Positions 1 to 9,216 of a DNA stretch of 64,000 nt are shown piece after piece; the stretch's first letter is position 1, and every line of letters starts with the position of its first letter. The notes under the pieces were generated by a model that saw only the letters and a list, made by a program, of their open reading frames with translations, did no database searches and was not told the origin of the DNA. Origin of the DNA: Mycolicibacterium sediminis (GTDB taxonomy: Bacteria > Actinomycetota > Actinomycetes > Mycobacteriales > Mycobacteriaceae); NCBI RefSeq assembly GCF_010731735.1, contig NZ_AP022588.1, positions 1,798,001 through 1,862,000 of the forward strand, given 5' to 3'. Both the position numbers and the translations under genes were made by a program.

Positions 1-803
1 TCCGGCACCGGAACCGCGGACAGCAGCGCGTGCGAGTACGGGTGCAGCGGCTGGTCGTACAGGGAACGCGCATCGGTCATCTCGACGATCCGGCCCAGGT
101 ACATCACCGCCACGCGGTCCGAGACGTGGCGCACCACACCGAGATCGTGCGCGACGAAGAGGTACGCCAACCCGAACTCGGTCTGCAGGTCCTTCAGCAG
201 GTTGATGATCTGCGCCTGCACCGACACGTCGAGCGCCGACACCGGCTCGTCGGCGATGATGAGCTTCGGCTTGAGTGCCAGCGCCCGGGCGATGCCGATG
301 CGTTGGCGCTGGCCGCCGGAGAACTCGTGCGGGTACCGCTCGGCGTGCTCGGCCTGCAGACCGACGCGCTCGAGCAGGTCGCGGACCCGAGGAGTGACGT
401 CGCGGCCCGAGGCGATGCCGTGCAACTCCATCGGCTCGCCGATGATCTGACCCACTCGCTTGCGAGGGTTCAGCGAGGCATACGGATCTTGGAAGATCAT
501 CTGCATCTGCCGCCGCAGCGGGCGCATCGCCCGGCGTGACCGCCCGACCAGCTCCTCGCCCTCGAAGCGGACCGAACCCGACGTCGGTGCCGTCAACTGC
601 AGGATCGTCCGGCTCAACGTGGACTTTCCACAACCGGATTCGCCGACCAGGCCCAGCGTCTCGCCCGCACCGATGGTGAGGCTGACGCCGTCGACCGCCT
701 TCACCCGGCCGACCTCGCGGTCGACGATGATGCCCGACTTGACCGGGAAGTGCTTGACCAGGTCGGTCACCTCGAGCAGGGGAGTGGTCGTCGGCGTGCT
801 CAC
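1..803 (-). CDS. dppF: Peptide ABC transporter ATP-binding protein, DppF/OppF type (partial, 3' end outside window)
   Basis: This is the second ATPase of a dipeptide/oligopeptide importer and would power uptake at the inner face of the membrane. About 267 residues are visible. The GTG start (801-803) overlaps the dppD stop in a GTGA arrangement, indicating translational coupling. Walker A GESGCGKS lies near residues 54-61. The signature FSGGQRQR and Walker B LIIADEP follow, then a switch histidine in VAHD. The C terminus, which should hold the oligopeptide HPY tail, runs off the left edge. It is the last visible gene of the operon dppA-dppC-dppB-dppD-dppF. The substrate (dipeptide, oligopeptide or other) cannot be read from sequence. 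Confidence 0.93.
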   Translation of the reverse strand, partial: MSTPTTTPLLEVTDLVKHFPVKSGIIVDREVGRVKAVDGVSLTIGAGETLGLVGESGCGKSTLSRTILQLTAPTSGSVRFEGEELVGRSRRAMRPLRRQMQMIFQDPYASLNPRKRVGQIIGEPMELHGIASGRDVTPRVRDLLERVGLQAEHAERYPHEFSGGQRQRIGIARALALKPKLIIADEPVSALDVSVQAQIINLLKDLQTEFGLAYLFVAHDLGVVRHVSDRVAVMYLGRIVEMTDARSLYDQPLHPYSHALLSAVPVP

Positions 804-1804
804 GGGGTCACCGCCGGCGCCCGGAGGCCGATGCGACCGTCGACGTCGCGCAGGCGGCGCTTGTCCTCCGGCGACAGCCAGCACCGGTCACCGTCCAGGG
901 GCGGTGGCTCCGAGCACTTGGCGAACTCGTGTGGACACCGTGCCGCGAACCGGCAGCCGGTGGGCGGCGAGAGCAGCGACGGCGGCGAGCCGGCGATCTG
1001 CGCCAGCCGCGTCGGGCGGTCGTCGTCGAGACGGGCGATCGACCCGAGCAGCCCCCACGTGTAGGGGTGGCGCGGATCGTAGAAGGCGTTCTCCAGCGTC
1101 GCGTCCTCGACGATCTGCCCGGCGTACATGACCGCCACCCGGTCGGCGATCTCGGCGACGACGCCGAGGTCGTGGGTGATGAGCACGACCGCCAGGCCAC
1201 GCTCGCGGTTCAACTGGTCGAGCAGGCGCAGAATCTGGGCCTGCACCGTGACGTCGAGTGCGGTGGTCGGCTCGTCGGCGATCAGGACGTCCGGATCCAG
1301 CGCGAGCGCCATCGCGATCATGACGCGCTGACGCATACCGCCGGAGAACTCGTGCGGGTAATGGTGCACGCGGCGTTCGGGATTGGGGATGCCGACCGAG
1401 GTGAGCAGCTCGACGGCCCGCTCCCGGGCCTCGCGCTTCGACACGTCGCGGTGCGCACGGATCATCTCCACGATCTGCTCCCCGACCCGGTACACGGGGT
1501 TCAGCGACGTCATGGGGTCCTGGAAGATCATGGCGATCCGGTCGCCCCGGACCTGCCGCAGGTCGCGGTCGTCGAGGTCGGTGAGGTCGCGACCGTCGAA
1601 CCTGACCGCGCCGGTGATGGTGGCGTTCGGCGCCCGCGTCAGCCCGAGCACGGTCTGCGCGGTCACGCTCTTGCCGGAGCCGGATTCGCCGACGATGGCC
1701 AGGATCTCGCCGGCGGCGAGGCTGAACGACACGCCGTCGACGGCCTTGACCACGCCGCCGTCGGTGGCGAAGGAGACGTGGAGGTCCTCCACTTCGAGAA
1801 TCAT
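800..1804 (-). CDS. dppD: Peptide ABC transporter ATP-binding protein, DppD/OppD type
   Basis: This is the first ATPase of the peptide importer, 334 residues, a normal length for the family. The ATG at 1802-1804 overlaps the dppB stop (ATGA), which fixes the start although the frame stays open far upstream. Walker A GESGSGKS is at residues 39-46, the signature FSGGMRQR and Walker B DVLIADEP follow, and TALD marks the D-loop. The C terminus has the cysteine-containing oligopeptide-transporter tail (CRFAARCP...C...RCW), which in this family can bind an Fe-S cluster. It should pair with DppF as a heterodimer under DppB and DppC. Confidence 0.95.
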   Translation of the reverse strand: MILEVEDLHVSFATDGGVVKAVDGVSFSLAAGEILAIVGESGSGKSVTAQTVLGLTRAPNATITGAVRFDGRDLTDLDDRDLRQVRGDRIAMIFQDPMTSLNPVYRVGEQIVEMIRAHRDVSKREARERAVELLTSVGIPNPERRVHHYPHEFSGGMRQRVMIAMALALDPDVLIADEPTTALDVTVQAQILRLLDQLNRERGLAVVLITHDLGVVAEIADRVAVMYAGQIVEDATLENAFYDPRHPYTWGLLGSIARLDDDRPTRLAQIAGSPPSLLSPPTGCRFAARCPHEFAKCSEPPPLDGDRCWLSPEDKRRLRDVDGRIGLRAPAVTP

Positions 1805-2763
1805 GCCGGTGCCGCCTCTCCGAGCCTGATGCGTGGGTCGAGGAACGCGTAGAGGATGTCGACGACCGTATTGAAGAACACGATGAAGAACGCGCCGAAC
1901 ATCGTCACGCCCATCAGCGGCGGCAGGTCGAGACTGCCGATCGCGCGGCCGGCGTAGAGGCCGACGCCGTTGATGTTGAACACCGTCTCGGTGAGGATGG
2001 CGCCGCCGCCGACCACCGCGCCGAAGTCGAGCCCGAACAGCGTGACGATCGGGATCATGGAGTTGCGCAACATGTGTCGGATGCGCACCTGCCGCTCGCT
2101 GACGCCCTTGGCGCGTGCGGTGCGCACGTAGTCCTCGTTCATCACGTCGAGCATGTTCGACCGCAGCACCCTGCTGTAGAAGCCGACGTACAGCACCGCG
2201 AGCGTCAACCACGGCAGGATCAGATGCGACGCCCACTTCACCGGATCCTTGGTCAGCGGCACGTAGCTGCTGGTCGGGAAGATCTGCATCTTGAACGTGA
2301 AGAAGTACAGCAGGATCGCCGCCAGCCAGAACACCGGCATCGAGATGCCCACCAGCGACAGGATGGTGAGCGCCCGGTCGGTGAAGCGGCCGGCGTGAAT
2401 GGCGCTCAGGTAGCCGAACACGACGGCCAGCACCATCCACAGCACGGCCGCGCCGACGGTCAGCGAGAGCGTGGCGGGCAGCCCGCGCCAGATCTGCTCG
2501 GTGACGTTCTGCGAACTCGCGTACGACGTCAACTGGCCGGTGAAGATCTTCTGCATCAGCGTCGCGTACTGGACGGGCAGCGGTTGATCGAGACCGAGAT
2601 CGGCACTGACGCGGGCGATCAGCTCGGGATTGGCGTTCTTGCCCGCGATCCGGATGGCCGGATTCGAGTTGGGGATCACGTTGAAGATCAGGAACACGAT
2701 CACCGAGATGGCGAACAGCACGGCGATCATCCCGGTCAATCGCCGGGCGACGAAGCGGAACAT
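1801..2763 (-). CDS. dppB: Peptide ABC transporter permease, DppB type
   Basis: Integral membrane permease of 320 residues. The N terminus (FRFVARRLTGMIAVLFAISVI) is the usual first membrane helix of DppB/OppB, followed by a periplasmic loop and five further helices. The EAA cytoplasmic loop is recognisable around DYVRTARAKGVSE, the contact site for the ATPases. The stop overlaps the dppD start, and the start lies 3 bases after the dppC stop, so the genes are co-transcribed and probably translationally coupled. It forms the translocation pore with DppC. Confidence 0.95.
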   Translation of the reverse strand: MFRFVARRLTGMIAVLFAISVIVFLIFNVIPNSNPAIRIAGKNANPELIARVSADLGLDQPLPVQYATLMQKIFTGQLTSYASSQNVTEQIWRGLPATLSLTVGAAVLWMVLAVVFGYLSAIHAGRFTDRALTILSLVGISMPVFWLAAILLYFFTFKMQIFPTSSYVPLTKDPVKWASHLILPWLTLAVLYVGFYSRVLRSNMLDVMNEDYVRTARAKGVSERQVRIRHMLRNSMIPIVTLFGLDFGAVVGGGAILTETVFNINGVGLYAGRAIGSLDLPPLMGVTMFGAFFIVFFNTVVDILYAFLDPRIRLGEAAPA

Positions 2764-2766
2764 GGG

Positions 2767-3804
2767 TCAGTGCTCCAGTCGGATCTTGGCGCGGGGATCG
2801 AGCGCGTCGCGGAGCCCGTCACCGAACACGTTGAGCGACAACACCGTCAGCACGATCATGAGGCCGGGAATGATGGTCAGGTGCGGCGCGGTGTAGATGG
2901 TCTGGTAGCCGTCGGCGATCATGGTGCCCCACGATGCGCCGGGCGGCCGGACACCCGCTCCGAGGAAGGACAGCGCGGACTCCAGCAGCATGTCGTTGGC
3001 GATGTTGAGCGTGAAGAACACGATGATCGTCGACACCACGTTGGGCAGCAGCTCGGTGATCATGATCCGCAGCGGACCCTTGCCCTGCGCGACGGCGGCC
3101 TCTACGAACTCCTTCTCGCGCAGCGCGAGGATCTCACCGCGGATGGGTCGGGCCATGTAGGGCACGTACACCAGCCCGATGATCAGGATCGGGATCCACA
3201 CGGAGTCACCGGCGATCGTGACGACGCCGATGTCCAGGCCGCCGACCGCCAGGGCCGTGCCCAGCGCGATGCCGAGCAGCAGCACCGGGAAGGCCCACAC
3301 GACGTCCATCACGCGCGACAGGATCGCGTCGATCCACCCGCGGTAGTACCCGCAGAGCAGGCCGACGATCACGGCGACGACGGTGGTGATCGCGGCCGAG
3401 ACGACGCCGATGAACAGCGACGTGCGGCCGCCGTACAGCAGCCGGACCATCACGTCGCGACCGTTCTGGTCCGCGCCGAGCAGGTACTGACCGCGCAGGC
3501 CCGGTCCGATCGGCGTGCCGTCGGGCGACACGATGTCGACCTGTTGGCCGTCCACGTCGATGGTGTCGGTGATGTGGTTCGCGTCCGGGGTGGTGTGTGC
3601 GACGTGGTCCGCCCACAGCGGTGCTGCGAGGCACGCCAGCACGATCGCGACGAACAGCACCCCGAACGCCAGTGCCACCTTGTTGCGGCGCAACCGAAGT
3701 CCCGCGAGGTACCAGGGGCTGCGCCCCCGGATCTCGGCAGCCGGGATCCCCGGGGGAAGTGGCGGTTCGTCGGGAACCACCACTTCCGAGAAGGGCGCGG
3801 CCAT
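2767..3804 (-). CDS. dppC: Peptide ABC transporter permease, DppC type
   Basis: Second permease of the importer, 345 residues. A roughly 30-residue cytoplasmic N-terminal extension precedes the OppC-type segment and first helix (KVALAFGVLFVAIVLACLAA). A periplasmic loop carries the conserved LGADQNGRDVMVRLLYGGR motif, then five helices. The EAA loop is near EKEFVEAAVAQGKG. The ATG shares its A with the TAA stop of dppA, so translation is coupled to the binding protein. Here dppC precedes dppB, the reverse of the E. coli order; the N-terminal domains identify which is which. Confidence 0.95.
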   Translation of the reverse strand: MAAPFSEVVVPDEPPLPPGIPAAEIRGRSPWYLAGLRLRRNKVALAFGVLFVAIVLACLAAPLWADHVAHTTPDANHITDTIDVDGQQVDIVSPDGTPIGPGLRGQYLLGADQNGRDVMVRLLYGGRTSLFIGVVSAAITTVVAVIVGLLCGYYRGWIDAILSRVMDVVWAFPVLLLGIALGTALAVGGLDIGVVTIAGDSVWIPILIIGLVYVPYMARPIRGEILALREKEFVEAAVAQGKGPLRIMITELLPNVVSTIIVFFTLNIANDMLLESALSFLGAGVRPPGASWGTMIADGYQTIYTAPHLTIIPGLMIVLTVLSLNVFGDGLRDALDPRAKIRLEH

Positions 3805-5453
3805 TACTTGATGGCGAACGAGGTGAAGTCCTGGCTGAACAGCAGATGGCGGTAGCTCTTGTCGAAGTCCATGCGCTCAGAGAGGAAGGTCGTGTACTGC
3901 TCGTTGCCGTACGGGGCCCACGCCGCCCGCTCCATGTAGGCACGGTCGAGCGCGGCGTACTGCTCCTTGACGCCCGGATCCTCGAGCTGCTTGCTGCGCA
4001 GCTCGTTCATCTTCGCGTCGAGGTCGGGGTAGCTGGCCCGAGAGTAGTTGTTGCCGTTGGTCGGCAGGATGCTGGCGCCGTTCAGCAGCGGGCGGAAGAA
4101 GTCGTCCGGGTGCGGGAAGTCCTGGAACCAGTCGGCGAAGCCGGTGTCGAGGTCGGGGGTCGACTGGTTGCCGATCGTGGCCCAGTAGACGTCGCCGGAG
4201 ATGACCTTGAGTGTGGCGTTGAAGCCGAGCTGGGACAGCACGTCGTGGTAGTACTCGCCGATCCGCTTGCGGTCCGGCTCGTCGTCGGTCCACACCGTGA
4301 TGTCCCGGTCGGCCGGATTCGCCTCCGCGATCAGCGCTTTCGCCTTGTTCAGGTCGGGACCCGCGTAGAGCTTGAACTCCTCGTAGCCCGGCATCCCCGG
4401 CGGCAGGATCTGCTGCGAGGGGTGCAGTCGCCCGCCGAACACGCGGTTCAGCGCCTCCGGGTCGATGGCGTAGTTGATCGCCTGGCGGACGCGGACGTCG
4501 TTGAACGGTGCGATCTGGTTGTTCATCCAGAAGTAGTAGGTGTTGATCGACTCCTCCATGCGGAACCGGTCACCGAAGCGCGACTTGACCTCGGCGAGCC
4601 GGTCGGCGTCCGGCGGGTCGGACATGTAGTCGACGCGGTTCTGCTCGATGTCGGTGACCTGCGCGGTGTTGCTCTTGTTCTGCGTGATGGTGATCTTGTC
4701 GACGTTTGCGTCGGCGACATCCGTTGCGCCGGCGTCCTTCACGGTCGAGAAGTTCGGGTTGCGCTCCATGGTCATGGTCTGCGGCGCCTGGACGCTGGAG
4801 ATCATGAACGGGCCGCTGGCGGGCGGCGGGTCGTTCGTGGCGTCCTTGTCGAGCGGGGTGCTCGGCGGGACGGGCGCCGCGAACGGCAGGCCGAGGATGT
4901 TGTCGAACGTGCCGTTGGGCTCGGTCAGCGTGATGGTGACGTCGCCGGTCGCGTCGTCGGTGACGATGCCGCTGATCGTGTCGGCCGTGCCACCGGCGTA
5001 CTCCTTTGCGCCGACGATGGTCTCGTAGAACACCGAGCCGCCGGAGTTGGCCTTGAACAGCCGCTGGATCGCGTAGGTGAAGTCGGATGCCTTGATCGGC
5101 GTCCCGTCGGAGTACTTCATGTTGGACCGAAGCTTGAGCTTGTAGGTCTTGCCGTCGGGCGACACCTCGGGCATGGCCTCGGCGAGACCGGGCACGACCT
5201 TGGTGCCCTCCTCGCCCTTCTCGTGCTTGTACGTGAGCAGCGGGGTGTAGACGTTGTACAGCGTCTCCCATCCCTCGACGGTGTACGACAGCTGCGGATC
5301 CACGTAGTCGGGGAAGGAGGTCATGGTGACGGTGACGTCACCGCCGCCGGTGCCGGACGCCGAGTCACCTCCGGAATCGCCGCCGCAGGCAGCGATGGTC
5401 AGGGTCAGGACGGTGGCGCAGGCCGTCGCCGCGACCCTTCCGAGCATCTTCAT
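3804..5453 (-). CDS. dppA: Peptide ABC transporter substrate-binding lipoprotein, DppA type (SBP_bac_5)
   Basis: Solute-binding lipoprotein of 549 residues that would capture peptides outside the membrane and deliver them to DppBC. Start chosen at ATG 5451-5453: a GAAGGAGA ribosome binding site precedes it, and the product then begins with a short lipoprotein signal ending in lipobox TIAAC (Cys23). The longer open frame to 5549 would bury the signal. The mature part begins with a Gly/Ser linker and continues as a family 5 binding fold (DGTPIKASDFTYAIQRL; RVRQAINYAIDPEAL; PPGMPGYEEF). First gene of the operon; no clear operator was seen in the 141 bases upstream. Confidence 0.93.
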   Translation of the reverse strand: MKMLGRVAATACATVLTLTIAACGGDSGGDSASGTGGGDVTVTMTSFPDYVDPQLSYTVEGWETLYNVYTPLLTYKHEKGEEGTKVVPGLAEAMPEVSPDGKTYKLKLRSNMKYSDGTPIKASDFTYAIQRLFKANSGGSVFYETIVGAKEYAGGTADTISGIVTDDATGDVTITLTEPNGTFDNILGLPFAAPVPPSTPLDKDATNDPPPASGPFMISSVQAPQTMTMERNPNFSTVKDAGATDVADANVDKITITQNKSNTAQVTDIEQNRVDYMSDPPDADRLAEVKSRFGDRFRMEESINTYYFWMNNQIAPFNDVRVRQAINYAIDPEALNRVFGGRLHPSQQILPPGMPGYEEFKLYAGPDLNKAKALIAEANPADRDITVWTDDEPDRKRIGEYYHDVLSQLGFNATLKVISGDVYWATIGNQSTPDLDTGFADWFQDFPHPDDFFRPLLNGASILPTNGNNYSRASYPDLDAKMNELRSKQLEDPGVKEQYAALDRAYMERAAWAPYGNEQYTTFLSERMDFDKSYRHLLFSQDFTSFAIK

Positions 5454-5594
5454 CGAGTCTCCTTCGGTGACCGGGGGCTGTCCGGTCGGTGATCTCAAGC
5501 AGTACGCCTGTCGACGTGTCCGCAGAGCATCTTTACCGAATTCCGACACATGGCAACTCGAACATTCCGGAACAACGCCGTGTTCGCAGGAAAA

Positions 5595-6662
5595 TCAGGC
5601 GCGTAGCGAACGTTTCACCGAAACGAAGACGTGGCGTGCCAGCAGGGGAGGGACCGAATTGCCGAGCTGGGCCTGTACGCTCGCCCGGCTTCCGACGAGT
5701 TCGAAGTCGTCGGGGAAGGTGAACAGCCGCTTCACCTCGGCCGTCCGGAGCCGCCGGTTGCCCCAGTGGAACGGCCCGACGTTGGGCCCGGGCTGCGCCT
5801 GGATGGTCGGGGAGGGCTTGGCGGGGTCGAGCTTCAGCAAAAAGGACCAGTAGCGGCTGCGCCACTCGAAGCGGGGATCCGGATGTCCCCGCTCGGCGGT
5901 GTAGTGCAGGTAGTTCCCGCCCGGCGGGATGTCGGCGAGCAGCGGGGCGTACTGCCCGCGCAGCACCTCCTCGGGCTCGGGATCGCAGACCAGGCCGTCG
6001 AGCGCCTCGCCGGCCGTGACGAACGGCCGCTCCCGGTTGCCCGTGGATCGCCGCTCCCAGCTGCCTCCGTGGGTGGGCACCGGCAAGTCCGGCGTCGGCC
6101 GGCCCTTGGGTGCGCCGACGATGAACAGTCGCGGACGCGCCTGCGGCACACCGAAGTTGGCGGCGTGCAGGACCTCCATGCGGTGGTCGTACCCCGCCTC
6201 GTCGATCTCGCGCAACAGTCTCAGGAGCGCGGGGCGGCTGGCGCGGTTGTCGTAGGTCAGGGCGTAGACGTTCTCCAGGACGAAGGCGCGCGGCCGTGCC
6301 TCGCGCAGGACGCGGGTGTACTCCTGTAGCAGCGTGGCATCCGGATCCAGGCCGGAACGCTTCCACTCGAGCCAGAAACCGCTCTTGGAGAACGGCGTGC
6401 AGGGCGGACCGCCGAGCAGGAGGTCTGGGCGCTGACCCCGGCGCAGACCGGCGGCGCGCAGGATCTCGGCGGTGCTCGTCTCGAGGATGTCCTTCTGGAT
6501 CACCGGTGAGGCGAGTCGGGGGAAGTTCTTCTCCATGGTCGCCGCGGCATCGCGGTTGCGCTCGACCGCGGCTCTGACGTCGAAGCCGGCAGCCTCCGCG
6601 CCGTGGTCCAAACCACCGGCGCCGGAGAACAACGAGATCGCCGTTCCCTTGCTGCTCGCCAT
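5595..6662 (-). CDS. DNA (cytosine-5) methyltransferase, Dcm type, of a type II restriction-modification system
   Basis: C5-cytosine methyltransferase, 355 residues, that would methylate a cytosine in the target site of the adjacent endonuclease. Motif I LFSGAGG is at 11-17. Motif IV GGPPC is at 84-88 with catalytic Cys88. Motif VI ENV is at 130-132, motif VIII QARPRL follows, and motif X QLGNSVPP is near the C terminus. The region between VIII and X is short, giving a small target-recognition domain. Start at ATG 6660-6662, because earlier codons in this frame lack family sequence. It follows the endonuclease gene by 56 bases on the same strand. No Vsr-type repair gene is present nearby. Confidence 0.95.
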   Translation of the reverse strand: MASSKGTAISLFSGAGGLDHGAEAAGFDVRAAVERNRDAAATMEKNFPRLASPVIQKDILETSTAEILRAAGLRRGQRPDLLLGGPPCTPFSKSGFWLEWKRSGLDPDATLLQEYTRVLREARPRAFVLENVYALTYDNRASRPALLRLLREIDEAGYDHRMEVLHAANFGVPQARPRLFIVGAPKGRPTPDLPVPTHGGSWERRSTGNRERPFVTAGEALDGLVCDPEPEEVLRGQYAPLLADIPPGGNYLHYTAERGHPDPRFEWRSRYWSFLLKLDPAKPSPTIQAQPGPNVGPFHWGNRRLRTAEVKRLFTFPDDFELVGSRASVQAQLGNSVPPLLARHVFVSVKRSLRA

Positions 6663-6718
6663 CGCAGAAGCATCCCACGACCCACCGACGAATCGGGGGT
6701 ACGCGGCCCGGGGCGGGG

Positions 6719-7477
6719 CTACCTGTCGAGTTCCTTGGCGAGCAGCAGTTCGACCGCCCGCGCGGTCTTGAACGGGAACCGTCGCCAGAACGAGTAGAAC
6801 TCGGCCTCGGTGTCGAACTCGCCGTGCCCGGCGCGCAGGTCCGCGATCTTGTCGACCGCGCCGATGTACTCCCTGGTGGTGGAGGAGCGGTGCCTGCTGG
6901 CGATGCGCCACGGTTGCTGCACGATCAGCTCGAGGTCGGCGACGCGACCGGGGGTGGTCTCGTCGAGGGTGTAGATCCCGAGGACGTCGAGGTGCGAGGT
7001 GTACTCGGCGAAGGGCCGCATGACCCCGGGGAACGAGATCTTGGGGTGCCGGAAGTAGGTGTTGCCGGTGTACAGGGTGATGCGGCTCTGCGTGCGGCCC
7101 AACGGATTTCCCCGCGTGCCGACCGCGCGCCGCGCCACCTTGATGTCGACGGCGTGGTACCCGCCGCCGAATGCGTCACCGCTCAGCTCCACGTCCGGGT
7201 AGCCGCGTTCGGTGCCGCGCGCCGAGGCTGCACCGGCGAGGTCGTCGGCGCGGTCCATCAGGAAGCTGACGATGCCCACCTCGAGCACGTTGGCCAGCGC
7301 GGCGGGCTCCTTCGGCAGCGGCAGGATGTGGCCTCCCGCGACCAGCTGCGCCTCGAGGTCCTCGGCGTCGCGAGCGACGAGCGGCCAGGCGTGGTCGCCC
7401 TTGCTGCGGAAGACGCCGCCGAGCCCCCAGCCGTAGTCGCCGCACTGTTCCCGAAGCCACTGCTCAACCGGCACCAC
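6719..7477 (-). CDS. Type II restriction endonuclease, EcoRV family
   Basis: Probable DNA-cleaving partner of the downstream methyltransferase, 252 residues. From memory, the protein aligns with EcoRV. E66 in ANVLEVG corresponds to EcoRV E45, D95 in YPDVEL to D74, and D111-I-K113 in VDIKVA to D90-I-K92. The spacing is the same in both proteins: 29 residues from E to the first D, and 16 from the first D to the second. A C-terminal FDTEAEFYSFWRRF resembles FDSEDEFLDYWRNY of EcoRV. The start is one of two tandem GTG codons (7477 or 7474) with no clear ribosome binding site. It lies 23 bases after the diguanylate cyclase stop. The recognition site cannot be deduced. Confidence 0.82.
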   Translation of the reverse strand: MVPVEQWLREQCGDYGWGLGGVFRSKGDHAWPLVARDAEDLEAQLVAGGHILPLPKEPAALANVLEVGIVSFLMDRADDLAGAASARGTERGYPDVELSGDAFGGGYHAVDIKVARRAVGTRGNPLGRTQSRITLYTGNTYFRHPKISFPGVMRPFAEYTSHLDVLGIYTLDETTPGRVADLELIVQQPWRIASRHRSSTTREYIGAVDKIADLRAGHGEFDTEAEFYSFWRRFPFKTARAVELLLAKELDR

Positions 7478-7500
7478 GGAGGGGAGCTTGCCAGAGCGGG

Positions 7501-9168
7501 TCAGTGCTTCGCGAAGACGCTGACCCGGCGGCCGGTCGCCTTCGCCTCGTACATCGCGGCGTCGGCGTCGCGGAGCAGGGTGTTCGCGTCGCGCTCGTCG
7601 TGGCCGTCGGTGTCGACGACGCCGATGCTGGCGCCGAGGTGCAGCGTTCCCCCGGGGATGTGCACGGGCTCGGCGAGCACGCGCCGGATCCGGTCGACGA
7701 AGCGATCCAGGGCGCCGTTGCGCAGATCGCCGACCAGGAGCGCGACGAACTCGTCACCGGACAGTCGGCCGACGACGTCGTCGCCGCGCACGGCCCTGCA
7801 CAGCCGGGACGCGGTGGTCTGCAGGACCAGGTCGCCGACCTCGTGGCCGAAGGTGTCGTTGACGGTCTTGAGGTCGTCGACGTCGATGAACAGGACGGCT
7901 CGCAGGACGCCTGCGTCGTGATGCAGGGCGTTGATCGTCTCGAGGATGTGGTTGCGGTTGGGCAGACCCGTCAGCGCGTCGTGCGCAGCCTGGAACGCCA
8001 GGTGCTCGGTGGTGGCGCGCTGAGCGGTGACGTCGTGAAAGGACACCAGGATGGGGGAGCGCTGACCCTCGGCCGGGTAGAGCGGTTGGCAGCTCAGCGA
8101 CAGCCAGACGCGCGCTCCGTCGGGGCGGTCGACGCCGACCACCCGTCCGATCGTGGGTAGCCCGCTCGCCATCGCCCTGCTCACCGGTCGGTCCGGGATG
8201 GGCAGCAGTTCGCCGTCGGCGTCGTAGACGTCCAGATCGTGGAAGTCGAACCGCCGCTCGGCGTCCCCGTCGCCGTGGTCGCGGCCGATGATCCTCCTGG
8301 CCGCGAGGTTGACGGTCTGCACCCAGCCATTGGGATCGACGACCAGGACGCCCGTCTGCAGCGCGTTGATCGCCGTTCGCAGATTGCGGGCCGAGCGGTG
8401 GAGCGTCGACTCGTCCGAACAGATCAGCACGTACCCTCCGCCGGAACCGGTGACCCCCACGCGAACCCGGCGCAGGGAACCGTCCATGGCGTGGTGCGCC
8501 GCGTGGACGACGCCGCGCTCGGCGGCCGCGGCCAGGTCGATGCTCGTTCCGAGCGCGCGCTCGATGGGTGAGGCCAGTGCGAGGTGGGCAGGGCGGCGGT
8601 AGAGGCGCGCGGCGGCCGGGTTCCAGCTGGTCACCAGCCCCGACCGGGTGGTCGAGATGACGGCGTCACCGGCATCGTCCACCAGCGCGGCCTGACGCGC
8701 CAGGGCCTCGTGGCGACCGCGGCGTTCCGACAGATCCCGCAGGACGAGCTGGTAGGCGTCGGCACCGTCCCACGTCGTCATCGTCGACAGCACCTCGACG
8801 TCGAGGTCGGCGCCGTCCGCACGGACCACCGTCGCCCGAACGGCCGGCGACACGTCGCCCGGCCGATGAAGCGAGGCGACGCCGGCGAGGACCAACGGAA
8901 GTGACCGGGTGTGGACGATGCTGGACACCTCGAGGCCGATCAGTTCGCGGGCCGATCGGGCTCCGAGCCAGCGTGCGGCCACGGCGTTGACGTACACGAA
9001 GCGGCCGTTCTGGTGTACGCCGACGCCGTCGGGGCCGTGGTCGAGCACTGCGGAGATGCCGGCGACGGGGACGTGTGTGCGATGGACGCGTCCGTCGTCG
9101 TGCGGGTGGCCGGGACCGGCTCCCGTGGCGGCGTCGTCATCGCCGTCGAAGGGTGCGCGATGCCTCAT
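7501..9168 (-). CDS. Triple-PAS diguanylate cyclase (SGDEF active site)
   Basis: Signalling enzyme of 555 residues that would make cyclic di-GMP from GTP. No membrane segment or signal is seen, so it should be cytosolic. Three PAS-like regions occur: about 35-145 (AVLDHGPDGVGVHQNG), about 165-260 (DDAGDAVISTTRSG) and about 265-385 (ALQTGVLVVDPNGW). A GGDEF domain follows (HDALTGLPNR at its start). The active-site motif is SGDEF rather than GGDEF, and an inhibitory-site RGDD (RxxD) sits five residues before it, so product inhibition is expected. No EAL domain is present. ATG 9166-9168 is preferred because a small leader ends on it; an upstream GTG at 9216 is possible. Confidence 0.87.
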   Translation of the reverse strand: MRHRAPFDGDDDAATGAGPGHPHDDGRVHRTHVPVAGISAVLDHGPDGVGVHQNGRFVYVNAVAARWLGARSARELIGLEVSSIVHTRSLPLVLAGVASLHRPGDVSPAVRATVVRADGADLDVEVLSTMTTWDGADAYQLVLRDLSERRGRHEALARQAALVDDAGDAVISTTRSGLVTSWNPAAARLYRRPAHLALASPIERALGTSIDLAAAAERGVVHAAHHAMDGSLRRVRVGVTGSGGGYVLICSDESTLHRSARNLRTAINALQTGVLVVDPNGWVQTVNLAARRIIGRDHGDGDAERRFDFHDLDVYDADGELLPIPDRPVSRAMASGLPTIGRVVGVDRPDGARVWLSLSCQPLYPAEGQRSPILVSFHDVTAQRATTEHLAFQAAHDALTGLPNRNHILETINALHHDAGVLRAVLFIDVDDLKTVNDTFGHEVGDLVLQTTASRLCRAVRGDDVVGRLSGDEFVALLVGDLRNGALDRFVDRIRRVLAEPVHIPGGTLHLGASIGVVDTDGHDERDANTLLRDADAAMYEAKATGRRVSVFAKH

Positions 9169-9197
9169 CGTGAGGCCTCGTTCACCGAATCCGTCAT
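9165..9197 (-). CDS. Possible leader peptide of 10 residues, coupled to the cyclase start
   Basis: A short frame MTDSVNEASR begins at ATG 9195-9197 after a GGGGGA ribosome-binding-like sequence. Its TGA overlaps the ATG of the cyclase in an ATGA arrangement. This is the geometry of translational coupling. The alternative is that the cyclase starts at GTG 9216, which would make this frame a coincidence. The function is unknown and the evidence is geometry alone. Confidence 0.35.
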   Translation of the reverse strand: MTDSVNEASR

Positions 9198-9216
9198 CAC
9201 CGTCCCCCAAGAACAC

